A stretch of DNA of 64,000 nucleotides from Mesorhizobium sp. 1M-11 (GCF_001303895.1 NZ_LJSD01000050.1:62001-126000); one strand, 5' to 3'. Shown: positions 32,958-42,373, counted from the stretch's first letter. Notes: a model not told the origin generated them from the letters alone. Translations and numbers: made by a program.

Positions 32958-33965
32958 GATCGCACCGGCGGACAGCTTCGGTGAACCTTGGCCCCGCTCT
33001 TCCGCATCCCGCACCAGGCCAGCAATGCGCTCCACCAATGGCGCTCGCACGCCTGACTTGACGGCAAGCCGGAGAATCGTCCCTTGTAACTCGTCGATTT
33101 CCGTCCTGCGTCCGCGCTGCAGATCTTCCCACATCGACGAGCGTGCCTGCGGATCGATCGCCAGCATACGTTTCGCCAGGCGAAGGAACAGGAAGTCGGG
33201 CAACCTCAGGATCGTCGGCAGCAGTGCGGGCGGCGGTCCGGCGACCCGACCGGGCTTGATACCCGCCGCCTTCATCACCGTCAGCGCTTCGGCAATCTGC
33301 GCAGCCAGGAGCAAGCGCCAATGTCGATCCGACAATTCGGTCGCCAAAGGCAGATCGGACAAGGCCACAAGTGCGTTGTTGAGGTTGAAGAGCAGCTTGC
33401 CCCATTGCACCGAGCGCATATCGGCATGCGTGGTGGTCGCGAAGCCTTCGACATTCAGCAGGCTCGAGATACCCGACGCGCCCCTCTCGATCAGAACCGT
33501 GCCCTCGCTGGCGCGATGCACCCTGAACGGGATCTCGTCTTCCTGCTGCACGACATTGAAGGGCACCATGCCGGCGAGCACGCGTCGGCCATCGACGGTC
33601 GAGGCCAAACGATCGGCATTGTCGACGCCGTTCTGCAGGCTGACAACGATCGCATGGGCAGGTGCGTGCGCAGCAATCTGTCGGCCGATCTCCTCCGTTG
33701 CACCGCTCTTGGTGGTGACGAGCACGATGTCGGCGCCATCGAGTGCCGCTTCCGCGCGTGTCTCGACCGCAAATGCTGCCTGGCCCAGGTGCCTGTCGCG
33801 CTTTTCGAGGTCGGTGACGCGCAGGCCGCCGCGCAGGAGCGCCTCCTCAATTCGCGGCCGGACCAACAGTGTCACCTTGCGTCCCGCCAGCGCCAGGCAA
33901 CCGCCCGCGTAGCAGCCGATGCTTCCGGCCCCGGCAACAACGATGGATGCGTCGCGCAATGTCAT
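32955..33965 (-). CDS. Ketopantoate reductase-family oxidoreductase (PanE/ApbA-like)
   Basis: A 336-residue NADPH-dependent reductase. The start at 33965 (MTLRDASIVVAGAGSIG) puts the dinucleotide motif GAGSIGCYAGG at the N-terminus. An ATG eight codons upstream is less natural. VVSLQNGVDNADRLA carries the conserved Asn, and the C-terminal domain contains KLLFNLNNALVALSDLP with the catalytic Lys. It might make pantoate, but paralogues with other 2-oxo acid substrates are common. Its stop codon falls inside the palindromic repeat at 32855-32957. Confidence 0.87.
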   Translation of the reverse strand: MTLRDASIVVAGAGSIGCYAGGCLALAGRKVTLLVRPRIEEALLRGGLRVTDLEKRDRHLGQAAFAVETRAEAALDGADIVLVTTKSGATEEIGRQIAAHAPAHAIVVSLQNGVDNADRLASTVDGRRVLAGMVPFNVVQQEDEIPFRVHRASEGTVLIERGASGISSLLNVEGFATTTHADMRSVQWGKLLFNLNNALVALSDLPLATELSDRHWRLLLAAQIAEALTVMKAAGIKPGRVAGPPPALLPTILRLPDFLFLRLAKRMLAIDPQARSSMWEDLQRGRRTEIDELQGTILRLAVKSGVRAPLVERIAGLVRDAEERGQGSPKLSAGAI

Positions 33966-34106
33966 CGCAATCTCCGAGCAAGGTGCCATCGGTTATTTGT
34001 CATGCCTGCCCATTGTCGGTCATATCAGGCAGTTTCGCCAAGGATAGCAACCGCATCGGTGCCAAGAGCCGTGACACGATCCCATCTTTCGAATAACGCT
34101 GCGCAC

Positions 34107-35294
34107 ATGACACTGCCGACCGATCCCGCCCAGAATCTCGCTGCCCTCATTCGTTGTCCATCCGTGACGCCAGCAGAAGGCGGTGCACTGTCGTCGCTGG
34201 AAATTATGCTGAAACCGCTCGGTTTCGCCATCGAGCGTCCGGTGTTCAAGGAAGACGGCACGCCGGATGTCGAGAACCTTTATGCGCGGCGCTCCGGCAA
34301 TGGTCCGCATCTCATGTTTGCCGGCCATACCGACGTGGTGCCTGTCGGTGATGAAGCGGCCTGGACGCATCCGCCCTTTTCAGCGGCAATCGCCAATGGC
34401 GAGATGTATGGCCGCGGTGCCGTGGATATGAAAGGCGGCATCGCCTGCTTCATTGCCGCTCTCGCCCGTCATATCGCTCAGAAAGGTGCTCCCAAGGGCT
34501 CGGTTTCGCTGCTGATTACCGGCGATGAGGAAGGCCCTTCGATCAACGGCACGGTGAAGCTTCTGGAATGGGCTTCCGCCAAGGGCGAGACGTGGGATGC
34601 TTCGATCGTCGGCGAGCCTACCAACCCCGACACGCTCGGCGACATGATCAAGATCGGTCGGCGCGGCTCGCTGTCGGGCACCGTGACCGTCAATGGCCGG
34701 CAGGGCCATGTCGCCTATCCGCATCTCGCCGACAATCCGGTGCGCGGGCTGATGACGCTCACCGACGCGCTGCTCAACCCCGTCTTCGACAAGGGCACGA
34801 AGAACTTCCAGCCAACCAATCTCGAAGTCACGTCGATCGATGTCGGCAACCTCGCCACCAACGTCATTCCGGCCAAGGCGAGCGCCACTTTCAACATCCG
34901 CTTCAACGACACCTGGGACGCGGAAACGGTGCAGGCCGAAATCCATAACCGGCTCGACACCGCCAGTGGCCGCAAGAAGTACCGTAAGGGCCGCAAGGAA
35001 GCGATCGATTTCGACCTGACCTGGAAGGACCGGCCGAGCCACGTCTTCCTGACGCGCGACGACAAGCTGATCGAGACATTGAGCGGCTCGGTTGCCGCCA
35101 TCACCGGGCGCAAGCCGCAGCTGTCGACATCCGGCGGCACATCCGATGCCCGCTTCATCAAGGATTATTGCCCGGTGGTCGAATTCGGCCTCGTCGGCAA
35201 GACCATGCATATGGTGGACGAGCGCGTGGCGTTGGACGATCTCGAAACGCTGACGGTGATCTACCAGCGTTTCATCGAGGACTGGTTCGGGTAA
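34107..35294 (+). CDS. dapE: Succinyl-diaminopimelate desuccinylase
   Basis: A 395-residue di-zinc M20 peptidase-like enzyme of the lysine pathway. The start at 34107 (MTLPTDPAQNLAAL) gives the normal length; the frame is open far upstream only because of high GC. Metal motifs are MFAGHTDVVP, GRGAVDMKGG and ITGDEEGP, and the C-terminal ligand lies in VGKTMHMVDE. RRGSLSGTVTVNGRQGHVAYP is the dimerisation-domain start. It completes the DapD reaction after aminotransfer. Part of the conserved backbone. Confidence 0.97.
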   Translation: MTLPTDPAQNLAALIRCPSVTPAEGGALSSLEIMLKPLGFAIERPVFKEDGTPDVENLYARRSGNGPHLMFAGHTDVVPVGDEAAWTHPPFSAAIANGEMYGRGAVDMKGGIACFIAALARHIAQKGAPKGSVSLLITGDEEGPSINGTVKLLEWASAKGETWDASIVGEPTNPDTLGDMIKIGRRGSLSGTVTVNGRQGHVAYPHLADNPVRGLMTLTDALLNPVFDKGTKNFQPTNLEVTSIDVGNLATNVIPAKASATFNIRFNDTWDAETVQAEIHNRLDTASGRKKYRKGRKEAIDFDLTWKDRPSHVFLTRDDKLIETLSGSVAAITGRKPQLSTSGGTSDARFIKDYCPVVEFGLVGKTMHMVDERVALDDLETLTVIYQRFIEDWFG

Positions 35295-35301
35295 GCGGGC
35301 C

Positions 35302-35892
35302 ATGCTTGCGGCGGATGAAATCCAATCGTCGTTGGCAGGCGCCTGGCGCATGATGCTGGGCAAGGCCGATGGGCTGCGCCTGCTCGATCTGTCGGCCGAC
35401 GGATTCTGGAATTCCTTCTTCGCCATCGCGATTGCTGCGCCTGCTCTGATCGTGGGTTGGGTCGGGATTTCCAACACGGCCGGGGAAACCGCATCCGGCC
35501 GGTTCGAGTTGTTGCTGAAGCTGGCTTTCGTCGACATCGGCACCTGGGTCCTGCCCCTGCTGGCGCTGGCCGCAGTGGCCCCGCATGGGGGGCTCAGCGC
35601 CCGTTTCGTGCACTATGTCGTCGCCAGCAACTGGGCTTCCGCCATCATCGCCTGGCTGATGCTGCCGGGGGCACTCATTCGCCTGATTTTCCCGGCAGCG
35701 GATCAGGCGAGCGGTCTGGTTTCGCTGGTGCTTTTTTTCGCTTCGCTGGTGCTTAGCTGGCGCATGACCAATATCGCGATCGGCAAGGGTGCGGCGATGG
35801 CCACCGCGGTTTTTGCCGGCATGTTTGCCGTCTCGCTGATCGTGTTGTTCGCGCTGCAGAAACTATTGGGTATATCGACCCTTGGAGCCTGA
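35302..35892 (+). CDS. Conserved membrane protein of unknown function
   Basis: A 196-residue protein starting 7 bases after dapE. An N-terminal cytoplasmic region with SLAGAWRMMLGKADGLRLLDLS precedes about five membrane segments (near residues 38-55, 70-93, 105-130, 138-152 and 163-184). No catalytic motif is evident. Its tight position behind dapE suggests co-transcription. I recognise it as a protein often found at this place in rhizobial genomes but know no function. Confidence 0.7.
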   Translation: MLAADEIQSSLAGAWRMMLGKADGLRLLDLSADGFWNSFFAIAIAAPALIVGWVGISNTAGETASGRFELLLKLAFVDIGTWVLPLLALAAVAPHGGLSARFVHYVVASNWASAIIAWLMLPGALIRLIFPAADQASGLVSLVLFFASLVLSWRMTNIAIGKGAAMATAVFAGMFAVSLIVLFALQKLLGISTLGA

Positions 35893-35916
35893 TGCATCCG
35901 GGCGCCATGCCGTGGT

Positions 35917-37128
35917 TCAGGGTGCCAGGCCCTGCGTCGGACGCTCCGCCCGATCTCGCGATCGCCAGCTTCCGGCGGCAGCTGCCACCAGCATCAGGAT
36001 GAGAGCCGTCAGGGCCGCAAACGCAAATCCCCATGTCGCGTAAAGCGGGCCGAAACCCGTGGTTCCGGCAAACACCGCGAGATAGGTGACGGCACTGTTC
36101 AGGCCCATGATGGTGCCCCGGCGCGCCGGGTCGATCGCGGCTAGGCGCATGATCAACACATTCAGTCCGAAATGATTGGTCAAGCCCCACAGGAAGGTGA
36201 GCACCAGCACTGCAACGAAGCTGCCGCCTGCCAGCGCGAAACCAAGATAGACGGTTCCGACGGCCAGGAACGCGAAGGGCATGACGCGACGAGGCCCCAG
36301 CCGATCGACGATGCCGTCGAGAAGGGCTGCAGTTCCGAAGCCGATGCCGTAAACCAGCGCTACAATGCCGTTGGCGCTCACAGGCTCGCCGAGACCGGTG
36401 TGCAGGTGATCTCCCAGATAACCGTAGACACCATAGAAGGCGCTCATGAAGGCCGCGCAGGCAACGAGCAGCGGCTTGACACCGGCAATGCGCAACGCCG
36501 CCAGCGACTGCGGTACCGGACCTGCGGCTGGCAGATCACGGTAGCGGCTGGCCTTCAAAGTCAGGAAAGCGGAAAGCGCAAGCAGTGCGACGACAGCGTA
36601 AACCGCGCGCCAGTGGATATAGTCGGCAACAAAGGCCGACAGTGAGACACCGGCAACCATGCTCAGCGTCCAGCCGGTCAGAACCACGCCGATGGTGCGG
36701 CTTTCACGCCCGGTCGGCGCCACCGCTGCGGCGCTGGCGTAGATTGCCGGCAAAGCAATCCCCGATGCGACCCCGGCCGCCAGCTGGGCACCGGCCAGCG
36801 CCGGCGCGGCTGGCGAAACTGCGCTCAAGGCCAATGCCGCGGCCAGTCCGACAAGTGCCCACAGCAACATGCGCCTGGCGCCGAACCGATCGACATGGCG
36901 CGCTATCAGGAGCGCACTGGCAGCCGTACTCAGACCAAAGGCCGCCGATGCCGACATAACCAGCGCAACGCTTGTGCCGAGTGCCCGCGCCACCTCCGGC
37001 GCGATCGGTCCGAGCACCAGCGAGTTGGACCCTATGACGGCGATGCAGAAGGTCAGCACATAGGCGACCGCCGGCAACCGCGCGGCGCGTTCGGCGAACA
37101 AGGGAGGTGATTGATCCGTCTTCGTCAT
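35917..37128 (-). CDS. MFS transporter (drug/sugar exporter type)
   Basis: A 403-residue transporter with 12 predicted membrane segments. I start it at 37128 (MTKTDQSPPLFAERAARL), since the longer frame runs into the divergent Lrp gene. SASAAFGLSTAASALLIARHVDRFGARRMLLW contains the A-like loop motif, and GWTLSMVAGVSLSAFVADYIHWRAVY is motif C-like, suggesting an antiporter. It is divergent, by 49 bases, from an Lrp/AsnC regulator, so it probably exports an amino acid or metabolite under that regulator's control. Confidence 0.88.
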   Translation of the reverse strand: MTKTDQSPPLFAERAARLPAVAYVLTFCIAVIGSNSLVLGPIAPEVARALGTSVALVMSASAAFGLSTAASALLIARHVDRFGARRMLLWALVGLAAALALSAVSPAAPALAGAQLAAGVASGIALPAIYASAAAVAPTGRESRTIGVVLTGWTLSMVAGVSLSAFVADYIHWRAVYAVVALLALSAFLTLKASRYRDLPAAGPVPQSLAALRIAGVKPLLVACAAFMSAFYGVYGYLGDHLHTGLGEPVSANGIVALVYGIGFGTAALLDGIVDRLGPRRVMPFAFLAVGTVYLGFALAGGSFVAVLVLTFLWGLTNHFGLNVLIMRLAAIDPARRGTIMGLNSAVTYLAVFAGTTGFGPLYATWGFAFAALTALILMLVAAAAGSWRSRDRAERPTQGLAP

Positions 37129-37177
37129 GGATGCATGATGACGGAATGACATTCCGCAACAAAGGGGAATTTCAGCG

Positions 37178-37753
37178 ATGAAGCGAGAAACAGATGAGAT
37201 TCGGCGAAACAGCGTTCCGGGACGGGACCTGGACGACATGGACCGAAAACTATTAGGCGCACTCTGCGAGGATGCTACCGTCAGCTATGCCGAACTTGGC
37301 GAGAAAGTCGGCCTTTCGGCGCCGGCCGCGCATGAACGCGTGAAGCGGTTGCGCCGCAGCCAGGCGATCCGCAGCACTTCGGTGCTGATCGATCCGGTCG
37401 CCGTCGATAAGCCGCTGCTCGCTTTCGTCCACGTCGACACGCGTGGCTGGGGCAAGACGCCCGAGCTGATGGCGATCTCCGCCTATCCGGAAGTCGAGGA
37501 GATCCATTCGGTGGCCGGCGATGCCTGCATGCTGCTGAAGGTTCGCGCCAAGGACACACGCGCGCTGGAGGGCCTGCTGGCGAGGCTCTATGACACACCG
37601 GGCGTCATGGCCACACGCAGCTATGTGGTGTTGTCGACCTATCTGGAACGGCCGGTGCAACCGGGCTCGACCAAAGTCTGGCCGATGCCGCGCCACATGG
37701 CACAGCCGATCGAGCACCGGCGTAATGTCGAAGTGATTGCCAAAAGCGAGTGA
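37178..37753 (+). CDS. Lrp/AsnC-family regulator
   Basis: A 191-residue regulator. The helix-turn-helix is at residues 21-66 (LDDMDRKLLGALCEDATVSYAELGEKVGLSAPAAHERVKRL, in sections). A RAM effector domain follows (LLAFVHVDTRGWG, EEIHSVAGDACMLLKVRAKD). It is longer than typical Lrp proteins: about 18 extra residues at the N-terminus and a C-terminal tail (MPRHMAQPIEHRRNVEVIAKSE, partial). It likely controls the divergent MFS gene in response to an amino acid. Confidence 0.9.
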   Translation: MKRETDEIRRNSVPGRDLDDMDRKLLGALCEDATVSYAELGEKVGLSAPAAHERVKRLRRSQAIRSTSVLIDPVAVDKPLLAFVHVDTRGWGKTPELMAISAYPEVEEIHSVAGDACMLLKVRAKDTRALEGLLARLYDTPGVMATRSYVVLSTYLERPVQPGSTKVWPMPRHMAQPIEHRRNVEVIAKSE

Positions 37754-37770
37754 ATGCGTCGCTTCAAAGT

Positions 37771-37814
37771 GTTAGAGTGTCCTTTGCGTCCGAAGGGACG
37801 CGCGGCGCTCTAAC
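37771..37814. repeat. Hairpin repeat related in its arms to the palindromic element
   Basis: GTTAGAGTG and CGCTCTAAC form the outer arms, and GCGTCC with GGGACG form an inner pair. The TTAGAGYG/CGCTCTAA arms resemble the second hairpin of the three larger repeats. It lies between two convergent genes (Lrp and truA) and may terminate both. Confidence 0.55.
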
Positions 37815-37823
37815 GGCCGGTGG

Positions 37824-38579
37824 TCAGGAGATCGGATAGTCGACACCGACGAGGAATAACCCGTCGGGTGGAGCGACTTGGCCGCAGGCAGCGCGGTCGC
37901 GCGCTTCCAGAGCTCCCTTGATATCAGCAGCCGTCCAGGCACCTTCGCCGACGCGCTTCAGCGAACCGACCATGGAGCGCACCTGGTTGTGCAGGAAAGA
38001 GCGCGCCGACGTGCGGATTTCGATCGTCTCGTCCTGCCGCGTGACATCCAGCCGTTCCAGAGTACGCAGCGGGCTGTTGGCCTGGCACTGCGTGGAGCGG
38101 AAGGTGGTGAAGTCATGCCGCCCCAGCAAAACCTTCGCCGCTTCGTGCATAGCCTCGGCATCGAGCCGCTTCGGCACCCACCACACCTTGCCCTTGTCCA
38201 GCGCCGGCGGAGCGCGGCGATTGGCGATGCGATAGAGATAGTGCCGGCCGACCGCCGAAAACCGGGCATCGAAATCATCCGGCACGGCAACCGCGCCCAG
38301 AATCGCGACACGTTCGCCGGCCCGTTGCAGGTAGGCATTGACGGCATCGCGCACCGTATCCGCCGGCCAATCCTTGGTCAAATCCGCATGCGCGACCTGA
38401 GCCGTCGCATGCACGCCCGCATCGGTGCGGCCAGCGCCCCGAATTGAGATCGCATCGCCACAGAAACGTTCGATCGCCTGTTCGATCGCCGCCTGGACGG
38501 AATGCTGGCCGGCAGCCTGCCGCTGCCAGCCGGAATAAGGCCCGCCGTCATACTCGATGTCGAGGCGATAGCGGGGCAC
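37824..38579 (-). CDS. truA: tRNA pseudouridine(38-40) synthase
   Basis: A 251-residue enzyme that converts uridines 38-40 of the tRNA anticodon arm to pseudouridine. The catalytic Asp lies in GRTDAGVHATAQVAH. YDGGPYSGWQRQ at the N-terminus and RSFLHNQVRSMVGSL near the C-terminus are family motifs. The start is a GTG (VPRYRLDIEYDG). It is the last gene of the fmt/def cluster on the minus strand, 9 bases after the GNAT gene. Confidence 0.97.
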   Translation of the reverse strand: MPRYRLDIEYDGGPYSGWQRQAAGQHSVQAAIEQAIERFCGDAISIRGAGRTDAGVHATAQVAHADLTKDWPADTVRDAVNAYLQRAGERVAILGAVAVPDDFDARFSAVGRHYLYRIANRRAPPALDKGKVWWVPKRLDAEAMHEAAKVLLGRHDFTTFRSTQCQANSPLRTLERLDVTRQDETIEIRTSARSFLHNQVRSMVGSLKRVGEGAWTAADIKGALEARDRAACGQVAPPDGLFLVGVDYPIS

Positions 38580-38588
38580 GTCTGAGCG

Positions 38589-39098
38589 CTACGCTGCCAG
38601 GGCGGTGCCGAAAGCCGAAGCGTAGACCAGATCGCCGGTCTGGGGCGCTTCACCCCAGGCCTGCGCCTGCAACGCTTCGCCCTGATACTCGCTGGCAAAG
38701 CCGGCCGCACGCTCATGACTGTAGCCGAAGCGGCCGTAGTAGGCCGGATCACCCAGCACGATGGAAAGGTTCTCGCCGGCATCCTTCAAGCGGATATGCG
38801 CCTCGCGCACCAATGCGCCGCCGATGCCCGTCCCGTGGAAATCCGGTTCCACGGCGAGCGGCGCCAGCGCCACGGCCGGGAATTGGCGGCCATCATTCTC
38901 GACGTAGAGGCGCGAGAACAGGATATGGCCGACAACCTGGCCGTCTTCCTCGGCGACCAGTTCCAGCACTGCGTTACCTTCATCGACGATCGCATCGACC
39001 AAGCCAGCTTCGGTGTGCTGGCCGAAAGCATGTTCTTCGACGAGGCGGATCGCTTCGCGATCCCGCGGCGTCGCCGCGCGTATCGACATCATGCTCAT
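38589..39098 (-). CDS. GNAT-family N-acetyltransferase
   Basis: A 169-residue acetyltransferase. The start at 39098 forms an ATGA overlap with the fmt stop; ATGs at 39092 and 39089 are alternatives. The acetyl-CoA pyrophosphate loop is DFHGTGIGGALVREA (Q/RxxGxG/A type), and VALAPLAVEPDF is the preceding strand. VLGDPAYYGRFGYS is typical of the predicted YhbS-like N-acetyltransferase group. The acceptor is unknown. It is embedded between two translation-related genes. Confidence 0.88.
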   Translation of the reverse strand: MSMMSIRAATPRDREAIRLVEEHAFGQHTEAGLVDAIVDEGNAVLELVAEEDGQVVGHILFSRLYVENDGRQFPAVALAPLAVEPDFHGTGIGGALVREAHIRLKDAGENLSIVLGDPAYYGRFGYSHERAAGFASEYQGEALQAQAWGEAPQTGDLVYASAFGTALAA

Positions 39099-40030
39099 GA
39101 CAGTCTCATTCCTTCTTCCAACTTTGCCCCGCGCAGGAACTCCTGTGCGGTGACGGGCCTGCCGCCCGCACGCTGCACTTCGACCAGCCTGACCGCGCCT
39201 GCCCCGCAGGCGACCGTCAGCCGGTCGTCGAGAATTCCTCCCGGTTCCCCCGCACCTTCGGCGACGGTCGAACGCAGCAATTTCAGCCGTTCGACACGCC
39301 CCCCGATCGTGGCCTCGCACCATCCGCCGGGGAAGGGCGAAAGGCCGCGAATGTGGTTATGGACCTCGCCCGCGGAACGGGTCCAATCGATCCGGGTCTC
39401 CGTCTTATCGATCTTCGCGGCATAGGTCACGCCTTCGGCTGCCTGTTCCACAAAGCTCAGCCTCCCGGTCTCCAGCCTCGCCAGCGCTTCGACCACCAGT
39501 CCGGCACCTGCCGCCATCAGCCGGTCATGCAGATCGCCTGCCGTCATGTCGGGATCGATCGCCAGTTTTTCAACCAGCCCGACCGGGCCGGTGTCCAGCC
39601 CCTGTTCCATCTTCATGACCATCATGCCGGTTTCGGCATCGCCAGCCATGATGGCGCGCTGGATCGGTGCTGCACCACGCCACCGTGGCAAAAGCGAGGC
39701 GTGGCCGTTGAGGCAACCTAAGCGCGGCGCATCGAGGATCGGCTTCGGCAGCAGCAGGCCATAGGCGACGACAACGGCGACATCGGCATTCAGAGCACGA
39801 AAGGCCGCCTGTTCGGCCTCATTTTTCAGGGAAGCCGGAATGTGCACGGCTATGCCGAGCCGCTCGGCCTCGCGCTGCACCGGCGACGGGGTGAGTTCCA
39901 AGCCGCGGCGGCCGGCGGCACGTGGCGGCTGCGTGTAGACGGCGACGATGTCATGCCCGGCCTCGGCCAGCGCACGCAGCGTCGCAACCGAGAAATCGGG
40001 CGTGCCCATGAAGACCACGCGAAGTGCCAT
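39095..40030 (-). CDS. fmt: Methionyl-tRNA formyltransferase
   Basis: A 311-residue enzyme that formylates initiator Met-tRNA. VVFMGTPDFSVATLRAL starts the formyltransferase domain, and the catalytic Asn-His-Asp set includes LNGHASLLPRWRGAAPIQRAI and an Asp in TGPVGLVEKLAID-region context. The C-terminal domain (from about residue 205) carries the tRNA-binding basic surface. It lies 15 bases after def and overlaps the GNAT gene. The def-fmt pairing is near universal. Confidence 0.97.
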   Translation of the reverse strand: MALRVVFMGTPDFSVATLRALAEAGHDIVAVYTQPPRAAGRRGLELTPSPVQREAERLGIAVHIPASLKNEAEQAAFRALNADVAVVVAYGLLLPKPILDAPRLGCLNGHASLLPRWRGAAPIQRAIMAGDAETGMMVMKMEQGLDTGPVGLVEKLAIDPDMTAGDLHDRLMAAGAGLVVEALARLETGRLSFVEQAAEGVTYAAKIDKTETRIDWTRSAGEVHNHIRGLSPFPGGWCEATIGGRVERLKLLRSTVAEGAGEPGGILDDRLTVACGAGAVRLVEVQRAGGRPVTAQEFLRGAKLEEGMRLS

Positions 40031-40045
40031 GGATTTTGCCCCGGA

Positions 40046-40576
40046 TCAGCCGGCCAGACGGCTTGGCGCCTTGTCGCGAGCGAGTTTCTTGAACTTCTTG
40101 ACCACCATGTCGCGCTTCAGCTTCGAGATATGGTCGATGAACAGCACACCGTTGAGATGGTCGATCTCATGCTGCAGGCAGGTGGCCATCAATCCCTCGG
40201 CCTGCATCTCCTGCAGGCGACCATCGCGATCCAGATAGCGGACCCGAACCGTGGCCGGCCGCTCGACCTCGGCATAATAGTCGGGGATCGACAGACAGCC
40301 CTCTTCATAGACCGACCGCTCGGTACCGCTTTCCAGAACGTCCGGATTGATGAAGACATGAGGAGCAGGCGGCTCGTCTTCCTTGGCGAGGTCGATTACC
40401 AGCATGCGCAGCGGTTCGCCGACCTGGATTGCGGCCAGGCCGATACCGGGAGCATCGTACATCGTCTCCAGCATGTCATCGGCCAGCTTGAGCAGCGGCT
40501 CGTCGACGCGCTCGACCAGCTTGGAAACCTGACGCAGGACGGGATCGGGAAGAATGATGAGCGGCTTGATCGACAT
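40046..40576 (-). CDS. def: Peptide deformylase
   Basis: A 176-residue metal enzyme that removes the formyl group from nascent proteins. The start at 40576 (MSIKPLIILPDPVLR) follows an AGGTGA ribosome site by 5 bases; a GTG at 40585 is less suitable. All three motifs are intact: GIGLAAIQVG, EGCLSIP and QHEIDHLNG. Functionally paired with fmt downstream. It is divergent from rmuC. Confidence 0.97.
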   Translation of the reverse strand: MSIKPLIILPDPVLRQVSKLVERVDEPLLKLADDMLETMYDAPGIGLAAIQVGEPLRMLVIDLAKEDEPPAPHVFINPDVLESGTERSVYEEGCLSIPDYYAEVERPATVRVRYLDRDGRLQEMQAEGLMATCLQHEIDHLNGVLFIDHISKLKRDMVVKKFKKLARDKAPSRLAG

Positions 40577-40678
40577 ATCGCTCACCTAAGACCTTCCCGA
40601 TAAAGCGTCAACCGCACTGCCGTCAGCATGTTCATGGTTTGATCTTTTCCAGCTACAAGAATCATCTATGCTAAGCTG

Positions 40679-41944
40679 ATGAACGACCTCGGCTCCATCC
40701 TTTCCGAACCCATCGCCCGGCTCGGCGCGACGACCATCACGCTTGGCCAGGCGCTCGGCTTCGTCGTGTTTCTCGTCCTTGTCCTGTTCGTCGCGTTGAT
40801 TGTCGCGCTCTGGCGCGCTGCCAAGGCACGCAGCATCGCCGCGGCCGAAGCGGCCGACCACGCACGCGACGCCGAAGCCCGCATGGCCGGCATTCTGCAA
40901 AGCCAGGCCGAAATGCAGGGACGCATGGGGGCACTGACGGATGTGTTCGGTGCGCGCCAGGCGGAACTGACGCAGTCGATCGGCCAGCGGCTGGATGCCA
41001 TGACCGGCCGCATCGGCCAGACCATGACCGAGCAGACCAAGTCGACGCACGAAAGCCTGGCCAAGCTGCAGGAACGGCTCGCGGTGATCGACACCGCGCA
41101 AGGCAACATCCAGTCGCTTGCCGGACAGGTCGTGCAATTGCAGGCGATCCTTTCCAACAAGCAGACGCGCGGCGCCTTCGGCCAGTCGCGCATGGAAGCG
41201 ATCGTTGCCGACGGGCTGCCGCACGGTTCCTACGAATTCCAGGCCACGCTCACCAATGGCAATCGGCCGGATTGTCTGGTGAAAATGCCGAACAGCGCAC
41301 CGTCACTGGTCGTCGACGCCAAGTTTCCGCTCGAGGCATGGAACGCCATCCGCGCTGCCGAAAGCCCCGAACTGCAAAAGGTGGCCGCGCAGGCATTCCG
41401 GCGCGATATCGAGGTGCATATCCGCGACATCGCCGAAAAGTACCTGATCCAGGGCGAGACCCAGGACACCGCCTTCATGTTCGTGCCCTCGGAGTCGATC
41501 TTTGCCGAGATCCACGAAAATTTCGAGGCGCTGGTGCAGCACGCGCATCGCGCCCGGGTCGTCATCGTCTCGCCGTCACTGCTGATGCTGTCGATCCAGG
41601 TCATCCAGGCGATCCTGAAGGATGCGCGCATGCGCGAGCAGGCGCATCTGATCCAGGGTGAAGTCATCCGCTTGATGGAAGACGTTTCGCGCCTCGACGA
41701 GAGGGTGCGCAAATTGCAGACTCATTTCGGCCAGGCCTCGAAGGATATCGACGATATCCTGGTGTCCTCCTCCAAGGTCACCAAGCGCGGCCAGAAGATC
41801 GAGGCGCTGGAATTCGGCGGCACGGAAGGATCGGACGAGGCCGACAAAGGGGGTGGGCAGCGCAAGGTCGAACCGGCATCACGCACGGCGGATTCCAAGA
41901 CGGGACAGCTCAGGCTGCGGGTGATCGACCCCGACGACGCTTGA
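40679..41944 (+). CDS. rmuC: DNA recombination protein RmuC
   Basis: A 421-residue protein with an N-terminal membrane segment (TLGQALGFVVFLVLVLFVALIVALW), a long coiled coil (residues about 45-155) and the RmuC nuclease-like domain. The latter shows PSLVVDAKFPLEAW (D-x-K motif) and IHENFEALVQHAHRARVVIVSPSLLM. RmuC limits inversions at inverted repeats in E. coli. The C-terminal tail (from about residue 385) is polar and variable. Divergent from def, the standard rhizobial arrangement. Confidence 0.94.
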   Translation: MNDLGSILSEPIARLGATTITLGQALGFVVFLVLVLFVALIVALWRAAKARSIAAAEAADHARDAEARMAGILQSQAEMQGRMGALTDVFGARQAELTQSIGQRLDAMTGRIGQTMTEQTKSTHESLAKLQERLAVIDTAQGNIQSLAGQVVQLQAILSNKQTRGAFGQSRMEAIVADGLPHGSYEFQATLTNGNRPDCLVKMPNSAPSLVVDAKFPLEAWNAIRAAESPELQKVAAQAFRRDIEVHIRDIAEKYLIQGETQDTAFMFVPSESIFAEIHENFEALVQHAHRARVVIVSPSLLMLSIQVIQAILKDARMREQAHLIQGEVIRLMEDVSRLDERVRKLQTHFGQASKDIDDILVSSSKVTKRGQKIEALEFGGTEGSDEADKGGGQRKVEPASRTADSKTGQLRLRVIDPDDA

Positions 41945-41965
41945 CTGCTCCCGGGCTACTCCTTC

Positions 41966-42373
41966 CTACTGTGCTTCAATCGTGGTCTCGACACTTTCGA
42001 AATGCGGCAGCCAGCGCAGCGCCGAACCGTGCCATTTCTCCGACCTCGGCACGAGATCCTGGCGCTGGCGAGCGCTCCCGACCCTGATGCCGTAGACTTT
42101 CGGCCCGTCGCCCGCGCCGACGACATAAAGATGCGAACCGCAGTCGCCGCAGAAAGCCTGCAGGCGCTTGGCACCGCTGCTGCCGGTCTTCACATAGATT
42201 TTCGGCTCGCCCTTGATGAGCCTGAACTGCGCTTCCGGAGCGGGAACCGTGACGCGGAAAGCCGTGCCGGTGAGTTGCTGGCAGTCGGAGCAATGGCAGA
42301 TCGAGGTTGTGCCAGGATCGACCTCAGCTTCATAGGCAATCGCGCCGCAATGGCAGCTTCCATCGATCTTCAT
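41966..42373 (-). CDS. GFA/CENP-V-fold zinc-binding protein
   Basis: A 135-residue protein of the family that includes glutathione-dependent formaldehyde-activating enzyme. Zinc motifs are complete: CHCG near the N-terminus, CHCSDCQ in the middle and CGDCG later. The start at 42373 (MKIDGSCHCGAIAYE) is chosen by motif position. Most members have no proven activity. It is convergent with rmuC. Confidence 0.9.
   Translation of the reverse strand: MKIDGSCHCGAIAYEAEVDPGTTSICHCSDCQQLTGTAFRVTVPAPEAQFRLIKGEPKIYVKTGSSGAKRLQAFCGDCGSHLYVVGAGDGPKVYGIRVGSARQRQDLVPRSEKWHGSALRWLPHFESVETTIEAQ

Noticed and set aside
33321..34106. A long N-terminal extension of dapE
   Set aside because: The frame is open but lies over the oppositely oriented reductase gene. 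The ATG at 34107 gives the normal DapE N-terminus.
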